Positions 54,373-64,000 of a stretch of 64,000 bases of DNA are shown here, one piece after another. The position numbers were made by a program, and so were the translations under genes. The notes under the pieces were generated by a model. It had not been told where the DNA came from. It made no database searches and saw nothing but the letters and a program-made list of their open reading frames with translations. The stretch lies in assembly GCF_000093025.1 (NCBI RefSeq), contig NC_014207.1:1612001-1676000 (forward strand). Reading direction: 5' to 3'. Numbering within the stretch: position 1 is the stretch's first letter; each line of letters begins with the position of its first letter. The stretch is from Methylotenera versatilis 301 (GTDB lineage Bacteria > Pseudomonadota > Gammaproteobacteria > Burkholderiales > Methylophilaceae).

Positions 54373-55326
54373 TTAAATAATGAATTTTTTTTGCACCAAC
54401 ATGGCGGCACCAATAATACCTGCTTGGTCACCCATGCTAGAGATACTTAGATTCACGTTACCACGTAAAGCTGGAATCAAATCTTCGTTTAACTGCTGTG
54501 CAAAGGCTGGCTCTATAAGCGACCAAGCGGCACTCATGCCCCCCCCTATCACTACATTGGTCACGTCGATTACTTTTAAAACCTGTGCCAATGCCTGAGC
54601 AAGTGCTTTACCCGCTAAAGAATAGGCAGAAATAGCATGTGTGTCACCCTGATGAGCAAGGCGTGCAATTTCGTGTGAGTTATATTGTTGACCAGTTGCT
54701 TCTAAATAGCTAATTGCAACCCCACTGGCTGAGGCATATTGTTCCATGCAGCCATAATTGCCGCAGCCGCATAATCTACCATTCGGATGAACAGACATAT
54801 GCCCAACTTCCATAGCCACGCCATGCTGACCTTGAAACGGCTGGCCATTTAAAATCAAACCACCACCAACACCTGTGCCCAATCCCAAATAAATGAGATG
54901 ATTGATTTGACTAGCACGCGTGACATACTCTCCGTAGGCTGCAGCTAATGCATCGTTTTCCGTCATGACAGGCAGCTCTATCAGCTGACTTAAATCGGCA
55001 CTTAAATCTACGTCAACTAAACCGGGCAAATTGGGAGATTGCGAAATTTTTTGCGTATGCGGATCGATAAAACCTGGAAAGCCTATGCCAACGGCCGATA
55101 TATTGGGATACTTCACATGCATACTATCTATTGCCGCTGCTGTCGCATTTAAAATGGCTCGCCATGCTTGCTCTGGCGTGTGAATTTTACACATATTAGA
55201 AAAATCAGTTTGAAAGCGTTTTTCCTCTATTAAGCGAGGAGGAATGTTAGGCGTAGTTTCATCATAATCCACTACGCCCAAACGTAGATTTGTACCGCCA
55301 ACATCGATACCAATTAATACTGTCAT
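54373..55326 (-). CDS. ROK family sugar kinase, probable glucokinase
   Basis: A 317-residue ROK kinase. The ATP motif IGIDVGGTNLRLGVVD opens the chain, followed by GIGFPGFIDPHTQKISQSPN near 85-104 and ENDALAAAYGEY near 127-138. The ROK zinc site is present: EVGHMSVHPNGRLCGCGNYG near residues 178-197, then CMEQYASASG. It phosphorylates glucose or a related hexose. The position after malQ, GH57 and glgC suggests it returns glucose freed from maltodextrins to glucose-6-phosphate for the isomerase at the right end of the window. Fructokinase or N-acetylglucosamine kinase are alternatives. It starts 18 bases after malQ ends. Confidence 0.85.
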   Translation of the reverse strand: MTVLIGIDVGGTNLRLGVVDYDETTPNIPPRLIEEKRFQTDFSNMCKIHTPEQAWRAILNATAAAIDSMHVKYPNISAVGIGFPGFIDPHTQKISQSPNLPGLVDVDLSADLSQLIELPVMTENDALAAAYGEYVTRASQINHLIYLGLGTGVGGGLILNGQPFQGQHGVAMEVGHMSVHPNGRLCGCGNYGCMEQYASASGVAISYLEATGQQYNSHEIARLAHQGDTHAISAYSLAGKALAQALAQVLKVIDVTNVVIGGGMSAAWSLIEPAFAQQLNEDLIPALRGNVNLSISSMGDQAGIIGAAMLVQKKFII

Positions 55327-55344
55327 GATGACGCCTCCATCGTA

Positions 55345-56865
55345 TTAACTTCTTGCCGTCCGAGTAATCACTTCAGTAATACTTTCTTCCTGAGCTAATA
55401 TTAACTGTTGCCAATTAAAACGCCAATGCCAATTGCCAGAGCACGTGCCTGGGGTATTCATACGGTGACTAGAATCCAGCGCCAATATATCTTGCATTGG
55501 AATAATCGCTAATTGTGCATGAGACTCAAACACAAGGTTAATCAAGTCAGCTGGCATGTGTACATCATGTTCCTCAGAACGTGAAGAATATATATAAGCC
55601 TGCACATGACCACGCTGACTATCATCTAAACTGTTATACCAACCAAGTGTTGTGTCATTATCGTGCGTACCTGTATAAGCCACACTACTAGCTTCGATGT
55701 GATGCGGCAAATAGGGATTATCATCTTGACCACTAAACGCAAACTGCAGAATCTTCATACCCGGCAAGTCGTATTGATGCCTTAGTGCATCCACTTCTGG
55801 CGTAATAATGCCCAAGTCTTCTGCAACTAAACAAATCTTAGGTAAGGCTTTAAAAATGGCTGCCAGTAAAGCTTCACCCGGCGCTAATACCCATTGACCA
55901 TTAATTGCCGTATCTTCACTTGCAGGAATCTCCCAAGCAGCTTGCAAGCCTCTAAAATGGTCAATGCGTACAATGTCAAACAAGGCGTTTTGTGTTGCCA
56001 TGCGCGAAACCCACCAGCTAAAATTATCGGCCGCCATTGCATCCCAGTTATAGTGTGGGTTACCCCAACGCTGACCTGTAGCGCAGAAGTAATCTGGCGG
56101 CACGCCTGCCACCACCTCCATATTTTTATAATCATCTAACTTAAAGAAGTGCGGCTGCGCCCAAACATCTGCACTGTCATACGCAACAAAAATTGGAATG
56201 TCACCAAATAAATAAACGTTTTTAGTCGCAGCATAAGCTTTGAGTGCTAGCCACTGGGTAAAAAATACAAACTGGGTAAACTGGATAATAGTGATTTCAT
56301 GTGCCAGTTCTTTACGTGCCTGCTTAAGCGTTGCAACATCTCTGTTTTTATAGCCATCAGGCCAATATTGCCAGCCAGCCAGATTAAACTTATGACGTAA
56401 TGCTAAAAATAAGGCAAAATCATTCAGCCAGCGTGCTTGTTTTTTACAAAACTTTTTGAAATTGAGCTGCTCTTTCTCTGCCAAAGACTCTACCTGCTTG
56501 GCTTGCTCTCGAAATACCTCATAGGCTGTTGCAATCAAATCGGCTTTACTGATTGACTCGCCAGTTAAATCCTTTTGATTAAGCAAGCCTTGTGATTGTA
56601 GTCTTTCAAGACTAATAAAATCAGGATTGCCCGCAAAGGCTGATAAACACTGATAAGGAGAGTTATCTGCATGTGGCATATTGATTGGCAATGTTTGCCA
56701 AACGCTTACGCCAATTCTACTTAAGAAATCTACAAAGCGGTAAGCCTCTGCGCCTAAATCACCTACCCCGAAATCATGCGCGTCAGGGGAGCTAGGCAAA
56801 GAGCTAATGTGTAACAACACCCCTGATCGGCGTTGAGATAAAAGAGATAAATTAGTGCGTTTCAT
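55345..56865 (-). CDS. malQ: 4-alpha-glucanotransferase
   Basis: A 506-residue GH77 enzyme that transfers alpha-1,4-glucan segments between chains (disproportionating enzyme). The opening 'RRSGVLLHISSLPSSPDAHD' lies near residues 12-31, followed by DFGVGDLG. Catalytic blocks are IDHFRGLQAAWEIP (nucleophile Asp), AEDLGIITPEV (acid/base Glu) and THDNDTTLGWY (transition-state Asp). The size fits the short bacterial/plant D-enzyme form rather than the longer E. coli MalQ. It lies in a minus-strand unit glgC, GH57, malQ, kinase, so it would process linear dextrins from glycogen turnover. The gap to GH57 is 77 bases. Confidence 0.93.
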   Translation of the reverse strand: MKRTNLSLLSQRRSGVLLHISSLPSSPDAHDFGVGDLGAEAYRFVDFLSRIGVSVWQTLPINMPHADNSPYQCLSAFAGNPDFISLERLQSQGLLNQKDLTGESISKADLIATAYEVFREQAKQVESLAEKEQLNFKKFCKKQARWLNDFALFLALRHKFNLAGWQYWPDGYKNRDVATLKQARKELAHEITIIQFTQFVFFTQWLALKAYAATKNVYLFGDIPIFVAYDSADVWAQPHFFKLDDYKNMEVVAGVPPDYFCATGQRWGNPHYNWDAMAADNFSWWVSRMATQNALFDIVRIDHFRGLQAAWEIPASEDTAINGQWVLAPGEALLAAIFKALPKICLVAEDLGIITPEVDALRHQYDLPGMKILQFAFSGQDDNPYLPHHIEASSVAYTGTHDNDTTLGWYNSLDDSQRGHVQAYIYSSRSEEHDVHMPADLINLVFESHAQLAIIPMQDILALDSSHRMNTPGTCSGNWHWRFNWQQLILAQEESITEVITRTARS

Positions 56866-56942
56866 TATTACCTACATAAAATTATGTTGACGTGAAGCTG
56901 GTTAACACTAATTACATCTATATGCGCTTACTTACATTGAGC

Positions 56943-58679
56943 TTAAACCTGCCCTCTACGCATTGTGCCAGCATTATCTGCATTACCACCACCAGCACTA
57001 ATTGTTTTATGCAAAATTGCAGGTACTGGCTGTTGTAGCAGAGTATACAAGTTGATTAAATTACGACGATACAGCTGGTCAAAGCTCGCCACGCTATCTG
57101 ACGAGTTATAATCACCAAACCACCAAAACCAATCTGAGCCTTCACAAATCGAAAGCTGGCGTTCGCAAGCTTTTAATTGATTGGCATCTAAACTATTACT
57201 CAACATCACATCATCGTAGGTTTTTTTCGCAGCACAGAGTAAATCCCATGCCAAGTTTTTATCCTTACTACCAATCCATGTGCTAAATGTGCCATATACC
57301 CAACTACCTGCCGCTATTTGTGAAAGAGCGGGAGCGGATATTCCTCTAGTTTTGTATTCTTTAGATTGATATAAATCAACGATGTCGCTGTAAGTCGTCA
57401 TTTCAATATCAGGATGATTGGTCAGCGCCGCATACAATTCGTTCAAAAAGTAATAACCATTGTATGGGTAGTATTCCCAAGCATTTTCACCATCCAATAT
57501 AACGCTAACGACTTTGGCGTATTCATTGGAATTGGCTTTGTGGATACCCTCTAAGGTTTGAATGAAGTCACTCACGGCATCTGGCGTATGCATTTTTGCA
57601 TATTCAAAGCCGATTTTATCTGAAAGATTATCATCTCTAAAAAAGCATAAAATATCTTCTTTACCATTCGTCACACGGTATGGTTGATAGAGGTATTCAC
57701 TCTTATCTTGTAGACCCATCTGCGACTTCAACAAGCTGTTAGCCAGCACTGCCTGCCCTGTAGCCGCCCACTCCACGCCATGCTCTGCCATCAAGGAGAG
57801 CGCGGCATTAGACACGCCACCTTCTGCAGGCCACATTCCACGGGGTAGTTGACCAAATAAATTAGTATGATATTTACTTGCGGCAACTACATGAGCCGCA
57901 GCACGCTCTTGCCCACCTGCATATCGGGCATATTTAGGTAATGGTGCATACGGCATAGCATCTATCGTAGATTTAAAATCTATCAATAATGGCAAAATCG
58001 GGTGGTAGTATGGCGTAGTCGAAATCTCAATCTGCTTGGATTTCATCAACGCTTTGTAGCGTGGAATTAAGTTAGAAATTGTTTCAGCTATCACATCAAA
58101 CAATTGTGTTCTATCTTCTAAGGTAAAACTTAACCCCTTAGTCATGAGTGTCTGCACTACTTTGTTATTACGGCGCAAACTCTCGCCGCACCAAGCTAAG
58201 TGATACCACACTAATAAATCCGCTTTATATTGTGCAGACAAATAATGAAACTCTTCTTTGTCATCCGAGATTGGCTCTATGAGCTGATAAAGCTGCAATA
58301 AGCGCTGATAATGCGGGAACGGACTCAGCATTTTCTCGTGATGGCTTTTGAAACAGCTATTCACAATTAAACGACACTGCTGATAACTGATACCAGCTAA
58401 ATCTGGCTCTATCAACAAAGCCAAAAGTGGGTCGCGAATATGATTTTGCTTAAACTGAGTTGTGTAATCCTCTAGCTGCTCAAGCAAAATTGGCACAAAA
58501 TTAAAGCTGACGCGCGCTTTTGGGTTGGCTTCTAAGTGATATGCCATATCACTGTAATCTTTTATTGCATGCAGATATGTCCATGGCAGCACATATTCGT
58601 TGCTGACAATGTCGCGGTAATCTGGCTGATGCATGTGCCAGTAAAGATTAATGTACAGTTTAGGACGAGTTGGCTTCAT
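56943..58679 (-). CDS. GH57 family glycoside hydrolase or glucanotransferase
   Basis: A 578-residue GH57 enzyme. The family region 1 motif appears as 'LYINLYWHMHQPDYRDIVSN' near residues 7-26 (HQP), with GMWPAEGGVS near 293-302 and VSVILDGENAWEYYPYNGYY near 397-416. GH57 includes alpha-amylases, 4-alpha-glucanotransferases and amylopullulanases; the specific activity cannot be assigned. ATG 58679 is preferred, since AAGG lies eleven bases upstream; a TTG at 58691 is next to that site and is less suitable. It is encoded after glgC across a strong AT hairpin (58707-58736) and before malQ. Confidence 0.87.
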   Translation of the reverse strand: MKPTRPKLYINLYWHMHQPDYRDIVSNEYVLPWTYLHAIKDYSDMAYHLEANPKARVSFNFVPILLEQLEDYTTQFKQNHIRDPLLALLIEPDLAGISYQQCRLIVNSCFKSHHEKMLSPFPHYQRLLQLYQLIEPISDDKEEFHYLSAQYKADLLVWYHLAWCGESLRRNNKVVQTLMTKGLSFTLEDRTQLFDVIAETISNLIPRYKALMKSKQIEISTTPYYHPILPLLIDFKSTIDAMPYAPLPKYARYAGGQERAAAHVVAASKYHTNLFGQLPRGMWPAEGGVSNAALSLMAEHGVEWAATGQAVLANSLLKSQMGLQDKSEYLYQPYRVTNGKEDILCFFRDDNLSDKIGFEYAKMHTPDAVSDFIQTLEGIHKANSNEYAKVVSVILDGENAWEYYPYNGYYFLNELYAALTNHPDIEMTTYSDIVDLYQSKEYKTRGISAPALSQIAAGSWVYGTFSTWIGSKDKNLAWDLLCAAKKTYDDVMLSNSLDANQLKACERQLSICEGSDWFWWFGDYNSSDSVASFDQLYRRNLINLYTLLQQPVPAILHKTISAGGGNADNAGTMRRGQV

Positions 58680-58706
58680 TTGAATTAACAACCTTAAATT
58701 AAATAA

Positions 58707-58736
58707 AAATAGTTAAAAATTATTTTTTAACTATTT
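58707..58736. terminator. AT-rich perfect hairpin between glgC and GH57 genes
   Basis: AAATAGTTAAAAA (58707-58719) and TTTTTAACTATTT (58724-58736) form a perfect 13-pair dyad with a four-base loop. It lies between the glgC stop (58759) and the GH57 start (58679). It has only A-U and a few G-C pairs, so it may attenuate or process the transcript rather than end it. Confidence 0.4.
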
Positions 58737-58758
58737 AATTTATATTCAATAATTTACG

Positions 58759-60039
58759 TTAAATTACCCTATACAGATCTTGCCCTAACATGTCCGGCGT
58801 CACAAGTGTGATGCCCTTTTCTGACACATAAAAACGTTTAGCGTCTAAAGCCAAATCTACGCCTATCTGCATACCTTCAGGGATGCTACAGCCACGATCA
58901 ATTACCACATTTTTGAGTATCACATTACGATGAATGGTCACTTTTGGCAAAATAACCGCGCCTTCAATATCACAATAACTGTGCACTCTGACATCAGAAA
59001 ACAGCACTGAGTTAGTCACACATGAACCACTGATTAGGCAGCCACCTGATACCAATGAATCCGTTGCTTTACCCGTTCTACCTTCATCATTAAACACAAA
59101 CTTAGCTGGCGGTAATTGCTCTAGTGATGTCCAAATCGGCCACTCTCTATCATACAAATTAAGCTCTGGAATCACTCGAGTTAACTCCATGTTCGCTTCC
59201 CAATAAGCATCAATCGTACCAACATCGCGCCAGTAGTAGTTACCGTTTTGAGCACCTACACAACTTTCAGTAAAGCGATGTGCCTGAATTTTATATTTTT
59301 TTATAATGTAGGGAATAATATCTCCACCAAAATCATGGGTCGATTTTGGGTCGCCAGCATCGCGGATAAGCTGCTCATATAAGAATTTAGCATTAAATAC
59401 GTAGATACCCATACTCGCAAAAGCCTTGGTAGTATCACCAGGCATATGTTTAGGGTTGGCGGGCTTTTCAGCAAATTCAATCACGCGATCTGTACCATCA
59501 ACCGCCAACACACCAAACCCTTTGGCATCTTCTAAGGGCACATTGATGCACGCCACCGTCATATCAGCATTGCTTTTTACATGGGTTGCTAACATCTTGC
59601 CGTAATCCATTTTATAGATATGGTCACCAGCTAGAATCAGAATATATTCACCGCCGCCCTCACGCAATAAATCTAAGTTCTGATATACAGCATCTGCTGT
59701 CCCTTTGTACCACTCTTCAGATATTCGTTGTTGCGCGGGAATAATATTCACATACTCATTAAATTCACCACGTAAGAATCCCCAGCCGCGCTGAAGATGT
59801 TGAATTAAGCTTTGCGCCTTATATTGCGTAGCAACGTTAATGCGGCGAATACCAGAGTTGATGCAGTTGGAGAGTGGGAAGTCGATGATTCGGAATTTAC
59901 CACCGAATTGAACGGCAGGTTTTGCGCGCCAATCAGTTAAGTTTTTTAAGCGGCTACCTCGCCCACCTGCAAGAATAATAGCTGCGGTATTTTTGGTTAA
60001 TGTACTAATGAAACGGTCTGAATGCTGATCTTGCGGCAT
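58759..60039 (-). CDS. glgC: Glucose-1-phosphate adenylyltransferase
   Basis: A 426-residue ADP-glucose pyrophosphorylase, which makes the ADP-glucose used for glycogen synthesis. The pyrophosphorylase signature GGRGSR at residues 25-30 and the substrate lysine K40 (RAKPAV) are present. Further blocks are 'GTADAVYQN', [17 protein letters not shown] near 135-151 and [14 protein letters not shown] near 210-223. The left-handed helix domain occupies the C-terminus and ends [13 protein letters not shown]. The length is that of the usual bacterial enzyme, including the effector-binding regions. It diverges from glgB over 184 bases. No glgA is present in the window. Confidence 0.94.
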   Translation of the reverse strand: MPQDQHSDRFISTLTKNTAAIILAGGRGSRLKNLTDWRAKPAVQFGGKFRIIDFPLSNCINSGIRRINVATQYKAQSLIQHLQRGWGFLRGEFNEYVNIIPAQQRISEEWYKGTADAVYQNLDLLREGGGEYILILAGDHIYKMDYGKMLATHVKSNADMTVACINVPLEDAKGFGVLAVDGTDRVIEFAEKPANPKHMPGDTTKAFASMGIYVFNAKFLYEQLIRDAGDPKSTHDFGGDIIPYIIKKYKIQAHRFTESCVGAQNGNYYWRDVGTIDAYWEANMELTRVIPELNLYDREWPIWTSLEQLPPAKFVFNDEGRTGKATDSLVSGGCLISGSCVTNSVLFSDVRVHSYCDIEGAVILPKVTIHRNVILKNVVIDRGCSIPEGMQIGVDLALDAKRFYVSEKGITLVTPDMLGQDLYRVI

Positions 60040-60223
60040 AGCGCCCTCCTGAAGTTTAATTAATCATTTACTTAACTAGCCGGGCTCACTAGTTTAATTT
60101 TTTGTTCTTACAGTGTTCGTTTACATTATAATCAGCTTAAAGCACTATAATCTAGCTAAAACACTAGCAATCTAGCAAATATTATTAAATATATTTTTTA
60201 GAAAAATTGAGGGGGAATGTATC
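60040..60223. promoter_or_regulatory. Divergent glgC/glgB promoter region
   Basis: Two TATAAT boxes face glgB at 60127-60132 and 60146-60151. Each has only a poor -35 partner (TTGTTC at 60102-60107, or TTTACA at 60120-60125, with spacers of 19-20 bases). The region also has several CTAGC repeats (near 60152, 60164 and 60172), which might be regulator sites. A GAGGGGG ribosome site precedes the TTG start of glgB. ATG at 60217 opens a four-codon frame (M-Y-L-G) overlapping that start. Confidence 0.4.
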
Positions 60224-62482
60224 TTGGATAAATCTGAAGCGACTCCAGTTGATTCAACAACCAAAGTAGCCGCAAAAACAAGCGCTAAAGCCAAGTCAGC
60301 TTCAAACGCAAATTCAGATTCTTTGAAACTGATTTTAAAAGCAAAACATCACGATCCATTTAGCTTTTTAGGTTTACATGCTGTTGAAAACACCTATGTT
60401 TACCGTGTGTTCCTGCCAAGCGCCTCTGAAGTTTGGGTTAAAAACTCCAGAACATGGACTAAGCTCAATAAAACACATGCGGATGGTTTATTTGAGGTGG
60501 CTAGCGAAACCGCTATCAAAACGCCCTGTTTGCTTAAAGTAAGTGCTGGTGGTAGCGAGTACGAAACCTATGACCCCTACACATTTTCATCAAGCCTGAC
60601 GCAAGATGAGCTTTACTTGTTTGGCGAAGGCCGCTTATTACAGGGCTATAAAACATTAGGCGCGCAGTGCCTCTCTCAAAAAAATATCGAGGGCGTACGA
60701 TTTGCCGTATGGGCACCTAATGCTGAACGCGTCAGCGTGATTGGTAGCTTTAACAATTGGGATGGTCGAGTACACTCCATGCGCGCGCATGGCTCTAGCG
60801 GCGTTTGGGATATTTTTATCCCACATTTAACAACGAATGACACCTATAAATTTGAAATTCGCAATCGTCACACTGGTCACATTTTAGCTAAAACTGACCC
60901 CTATGGTTTTGAGTTTGAGCCACGCCCAGGAACTGCTGCAAAAATCAGCACGAGTCAGCATCAATGGCAAGATAAAAACTGGCTAGATGCACGTCAAAAA
61001 CGTGATTGGCTGCATGCACCATTCAACTGCTATGAGGTGCATCTCGGTTCATGGCAGCGTAACGAACAAGGTCATTTTTTAACGTATCGTGAACTCGCAA
61101 ATACGCTGGTACCTTACGTCACTGAAATGGGCTACACCCACGTTGAATTGATGCCAATTTCAGAGCACCCGCTCACAGAGTCTTGGGGTTATCAAACGAC
61201 AGGTTATTTTGGCGTGACTAACCGATTTGGCTCACCAGATGATTTACGCTTTTTGATTGATGCATTTCATCAAGCCAATATTGGCGTGATTTTAGATTGG
61301 GTGCCGGGTCATTTTCCAAAAGATGATTGGGCATTAGCAAGGTTCGATGGCACTGCGCTATATGAGCACGAAGATCCACGTCTAGGTGAACACCAAGACT
61401 GGGGAACGTTGATTTTCAATTACGGCCGCAATGAAGTGCGTAACTTTTTGATGTCTAACGCTTATTTCTGGCTGTCTGAATTCCATATAGATGGTTTACG
61501 CGTAGATGCTGTAGCCTCAATGCTATATCTAGATTACTCACGTAAAGCAGGTGAATGGTTGCCAAACAAATTTGGTGGGCGAGAAAATCTAGATGTTATC
61601 GACTTCCTAAAACAACTCAATGTCATGGTTGGCGAAGACTTTGCTGGCGTTCTAACTATCGCTGAAGAATCTACCGCATGGCCTGGCGTATCTCGCCCAG
61701 TGTACTTAGGTGGTTTGGGCTTCAACATGAAATGGAATATGGGATGGATGAATGACACCCTTTCATATATCGAGCATGACCCAGTACACAGACGTTATTA
61801 TCACGACATGCTGACTTTTGGTCAGCTGTACGCCTATTCTGAAAACTTTGTGCTGCCCTTCTCACATGATGAAGTAGTACACGGTAAACATTCGCTGTTA
61901 GACAAAATGCCCGGCGACGCATGGCAAAAATTTGCCAATTTGCGTCTGTTGATTACTTATCAAATGACAACCCCTGGTAAAAAACTCAATTTCATGGGTA
62001 ATGAATTTGGTCAAGGACGTGAGTGGAATGTCAACAGTAGCCTTGATTGGCACTTGCTAGGCAAAGACTATGAAGGTCATCAATGGCATCAAGGTGTTAA
62101 GCAAGCAACAACTGATTTAAATAAAATTTATAAGGACGTCAATGCATTGCATGCGCTTGATTTTGAAGTGCAAGGCTTTGAATGGATAGACTGTCATGAC
62201 AGCGATCAATCAATAGTTAGCTATATTCGACGGGGTTTAGACAATAGTTTTGTTATAATAGTGCTGAATTTTACACCTGTGTTGCGAAATGCATATCGCA
62301 TTGGCGTACCGCAAGCGGGTAATTATCATGAGATTTTTAACAGTGACGCTGGTTGCTATGGCGGTAGCAATCAAGGTAATGGCTCTGGCTTGCATACAGA
62401 AAATGTTGCTTGGATGAATCATCAACAATCACTTGTCATCACATTGCCACCTTTAGCAGGTATCGTTTTACAATTAAACTAA
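60224..62482 (+). CDS. glgB: 1,4-alpha-glucan branching enzyme
   Basis: A 752-residue GH13 branching enzyme that introduces alpha-1,6 branches into glycogen. It is slightly longer than E. coli GlgB because of a Lys/Ala/Ser-rich N-terminal extension (about residues 1-38). A CBM48-type N-terminal module and a second one ('GVRFAVWAPNAERVSVIGSF' near 155-174) precede the catalytic barrel. Catalytic blocks are GLRVDAVASMLYLDYSR (nucleophile Asp), LTIAEESTAWPGVS (acid/base Glu) and FSHDEVVHGKHSLL. The start is TTG 60224 after GAGGGGG; the nearby ATG 60217 is in another frame and meets a stop after four codons. pgi follows 35 bases after the stop in the same direction. Confidence 0.94.
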   Translation: MDKSEATPVDSTTKVAAKTSAKAKSASNANSDSLKLILKAKHHDPFSFLGLHAVENTYVYRVFLPSASEVWVKNSRTWTKLNKTHADGLFEVASETAIKTPCLLKVSAGGSEYETYDPYTFSSSLTQDELYLFGEGRLLQGYKTLGAQCLSQKNIEGVRFAVWAPNAERVSVIGSFNNWDGRVHSMRAHGSSGVWDIFIPHLTTNDTYKFEIRNRHTGHILAKTDPYGFEFEPRPGTAAKISTSQHQWQDKNWLDARQKRDWLHAPFNCYEVHLGSWQRNEQGHFLTYRELANTLVPYVTEMGYTHVELMPISEHPLTESWGYQTTGYFGVTNRFGSPDDLRFLIDAFHQANIGVILDWVPGHFPKDDWALARFDGTALYEHEDPRLGEHQDWGTLIFNYGRNEVRNFLMSNAYFWLSEFHIDGLRVDAVASMLYLDYSRKAGEWLPNKFGGRENLDVIDFLKQLNVMVGEDFAGVLTIAEESTAWPGVSRPVYLGGLGFNMKWNMGWMNDTLSYIEHDPVHRRYYHDMLTFGQLYAYSENFVLPFSHDEVVHGKHSLLDKMPGDAWQKFANLRLLITYQMTTPGKKLNFMGNEFGQGREWNVNSSLDWHLLGKDYEGHQWHQGVKQATTDLNKIYKDVNALHALDFEVQGFEWIDCHDSDQSIVSYIRRGLDNSFVIIVLNFTPVLRNAYRIGVPQAGNYHEIFNSDAGCYGGSNQGNGSGLHTENVAWMNHQQSLVITLPPLAGIVLQLN

Positions 62483-62517
62483 TTTTTTCAACATCAAACT
62501 TAAAGTAATTTTACAAA

Positions 62518-64000
62518 ATGGCTGCATTAACGACACTACCAGTATGGCAAAAACTTTGCCTACATCAACAATCAATTGCTTCAACACATATGCGCGATTT
62601 ATTTGCAAACGATGCGAATCGTTTTGATAAATACAGCCTTAAGTTTACCGATATATTGTTTGATTTCTCCAAACACCGTATCAATGAAGAAACGCTACCT
62701 TTGCTGATGCAATTAGCACGCGAAGCAAATATCGAGAACTGGCGTGATCGAATGTTTGCTGGTGAAAAAATCAATATTACGGAAAATCGTGCGGTACTAC
62801 ATACCGCACTTCGTAACCGCAGCAATACACCGGTGTTAGTTGATGGTAAAGACGTAATGCCCGAGGTTAACGCAGTGCTCGCGCAAATGCGTCAATTTTC
62901 AGACAAAGTACGCAATGGCTCATGGCTTGGCTACACAGGCAAGCGCATCACCGATATTGTTAACATCGGCATTGGCGGCTCTGATCTTGGTCCAGTCATG
63001 GTTTGTGATGCCCTTAAACCATACGCTAGCCCTGACTTACAAGTACATTTTGTATCAAATATCGATGGCGCCCACTTAATGCGCGCTTTGGAAAAATGTA
63101 ATCCTGAAACTACCCTATTCATTGTGGCTTCAAAAACATTTACCACGCAAGAAACCATGACTAATGCCATGTCAGCGCGCACTTGGTTTTTATCAGCAGC
63201 GCAAGATAATACACATGTAGCAAAACACTTTGTTGCCCTTTCAACCAATGCAAAAGCCGTACAAGAGTTTGGTATCGATATTGCCAATATGTTTGCATTT
63301 TGGGATTGGGTAGGCGGTCGCTACTCACTATGGTCTGCAATCGGCTTATCAATCGCCTTGTACGTTGGCATGGATAATTTCGAAGCATTGCTTAACGGTG
63401 CACATGAAATGGATAACCACTTCAAAACTGCACCTTTAGAGCAAAACATGCCAGTTATTATGGCGCTGATTGGCGTTTGGTATAACAACTTCTTCCATGT
63501 GGATACCAACGCAATATTACCTTACGATCAAGGTATGGCTCGCTTCCCAGCATATTTACAGCAAGCTGACATGGAAAGTAATGGTAAATTCATTTGCCGT
63601 GATGGTAGCCGTGTAAAGTACAAAACTGGCCCTGTCATTTGGGGTGAAGCTGGCACCAATGGTCAGCATGCGTTTTATCAACTCATTCATCAAGGCACTC
63701 AAATTGTTCCGTGTGACTTTTTGATGCCAGTACATAGTCATTATGCGATTGGTAAACATGGCTATGCTCATCACAAGATTTTACTGGCTAACTTCTTGGC
63801 GCAAACACAATCGTTAATGCTAGGAAAAACTTCGGAAGAAGCCCGTGTTGAACTTGAAAAACAAGGTATGAGTGGTGAAGCGCTAGAAAAACTATTGCCG
63901 CACAAAGTGTTTGAAGGCAACCGCCCTAGCACCTCAATCATGTTTGATAAACTCACGCCAAACACATTAGGCAAACTCATTGCTTTGTATGAACACAAAA
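62518..64000 (+). CDS. pgi: Glucose-6-phosphate isomerase (cut by window edge)
   Basis: The frame runs from ATG 62518 to the end of the window and gives 494 residues, about 55 short of a full-length enzyme. It interconverts glucose-6-phosphate and fructose-6-phosphate. Diagnostic blocks are '[20 protein letters not shown]' near 147-166, [17 protein letters not shown] near 200-216, [16 protein letters not shown] near 262-277, and [20 protein letters not shown] near 379-398 with the catalytic His. The visible end is '[14 protein letters not shown]'. The gene follows glgB by 35 bases and links glycogen-derived glucose phosphate with central carbon metabolism. Confidence 0.95.
   Translation, partial: MAALTTLPVWQKLCLHQQSIASTHMRDLFANDANRFDKYSLKFTDILFDFSKHRINEETLPLLMQLAREANIENWRDRMFAGEKINITENRAVLHTALRNRSNTPVLVDGKDVMPEVNAVLAQMRQFSDKVRNGSWLGYTGKRITDIVNIGIGGSDLGPVMVCDALKPYASPDLQVHFVSNIDGAHLMRALEKCNPETTLFIVASKTFTTQETMTNAMSARTWFLSAAQDNTHVAKHFVALSTNAKAVQEFGIDIANMFAFWDWVGGRYSLWSAIGLSIALYVGMDNFEALLNGAHEMDNHFKTAPLEQNMPVIMALIGVWYNNFFHVDTNAILPYDQGMARFPAYLQQADMESNGKFICRDGSRVKYKTGPVIWGEAGTNGQHAFYQLIHQGTQIVPCDFLMPVHSHYAIGKHGYAHHKILLANFLAQTQSLMLGKTSEEARVELEKQGMSGEALEKLLPHKVFEGNRPSTSIMFDKLTPNTLGKLIALYEHK

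Noticed and set aside
1-64000. Mobile elements, prophage, CRISPR, tRNA and rRNA genes
   Set aside because: I saw no transposase or integrase frames, no regularly spaced repeats, and no tRNA or rRNA sequence; a dedicated RNA search was not possible.

Overview
The window looks like a chromosomal segment of an AT-leaning betaproteobacterium, most plausibly a methylotroph of the Methylophilaceae (Methylotenera-like). That placement is an inference from gene content: a cyanophycin locus, a DMHA-type MutL, the mutL/miaA and tsaE/amiC neighbourhoods, a PilU ATPase, several c-di-GMP enzymes and a GH57/GlgC/GlgB glycogen block. I saw no rRNA, tRNA, CRISPR array, transposase or prophage genes. Both window edges cut a gene: cyanophycin synthetase on the left and glucose-6-phosphate isomerase on the right.

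Layout. 1-3.9 kb: cphA (minus, partial) diverges from a cyanophycin-associated ABC exporter, its DUF1854 partner and a VF530-type DNA-binding protein. 4.0-9.9 kb: a small His-rich exported protein followed by a tightly packed heavy-metal RND efflux operon (czcC-, czcB- and czcA-like). 10.0-15.4 kb (minus): TonB-dependent receptor, YfiR-like periplasmic protein and a GGDEF/EAL membrane protein, forming an envelope-to-c-di-GMP signalling operon. 15.7-18.2 kb: a conserved unknown protein and YcaO. 18.3-29.2 kb: an ECF sigma factor, a ChrR-like cupin protein, a YheT-like hydrolase, then a nine-gene membrane-lipid operon (two Cfa-type methyltransferases, DUF2878, DUF1295, DUF6134, lipocalin, acyl desaturase, FAD oxidoreductase, DUF1365). 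29.2-34.4 kb: split mnmD/mnmC, a TPR/OGT-like glycosyltransferase and pilU. 34.4-42.8 kb: DMT transporter, dapC-like aminotransferase, miaA, an unknown gene, mutL, a soluble PilJ-domain protein and a Suv3-like RNA helicase. 42.8-47.3 kb: beta-CASP RNase, amiC, tsaE and queG. 47.4-54.1 kb: two more c-di-GMP enzymes, one of 1591 residues. 54.4-64 kb: glycogen and maltodextrin metabolism (ROK sugar kinase, malQ, GH57, glgC, glgB, pgi).

The most interesting system is the ECF sigma/ChrR-like lipid regulon. An almost identical bipartite motif, TGCATCC-N16-CGTA(A/T), lies 26 bases plus initiation distance upstream of the sigma gene and again in the 307-base gap before the lipid operon. The sigma factor therefore probably controls both itself and the operon. 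The ChrR-like partner keeps the cupin metal ligands with ChrR spacing but has no cysteine in its N-terminal part, so it lacks the usual zinc anti-sigma fold. The operon pairs a desaturase and a flavin oxidoreductase with two phospholipid-type methyltransferases, which would suit a stress-induced pathway producing methylated, cyclopropane or furan fatty acids. Other notable items are a possible small RNA before mutL, a start-codon overlap between the divergent genes tsaE and queG, and an unknown gene inserted between mutL and miaA.
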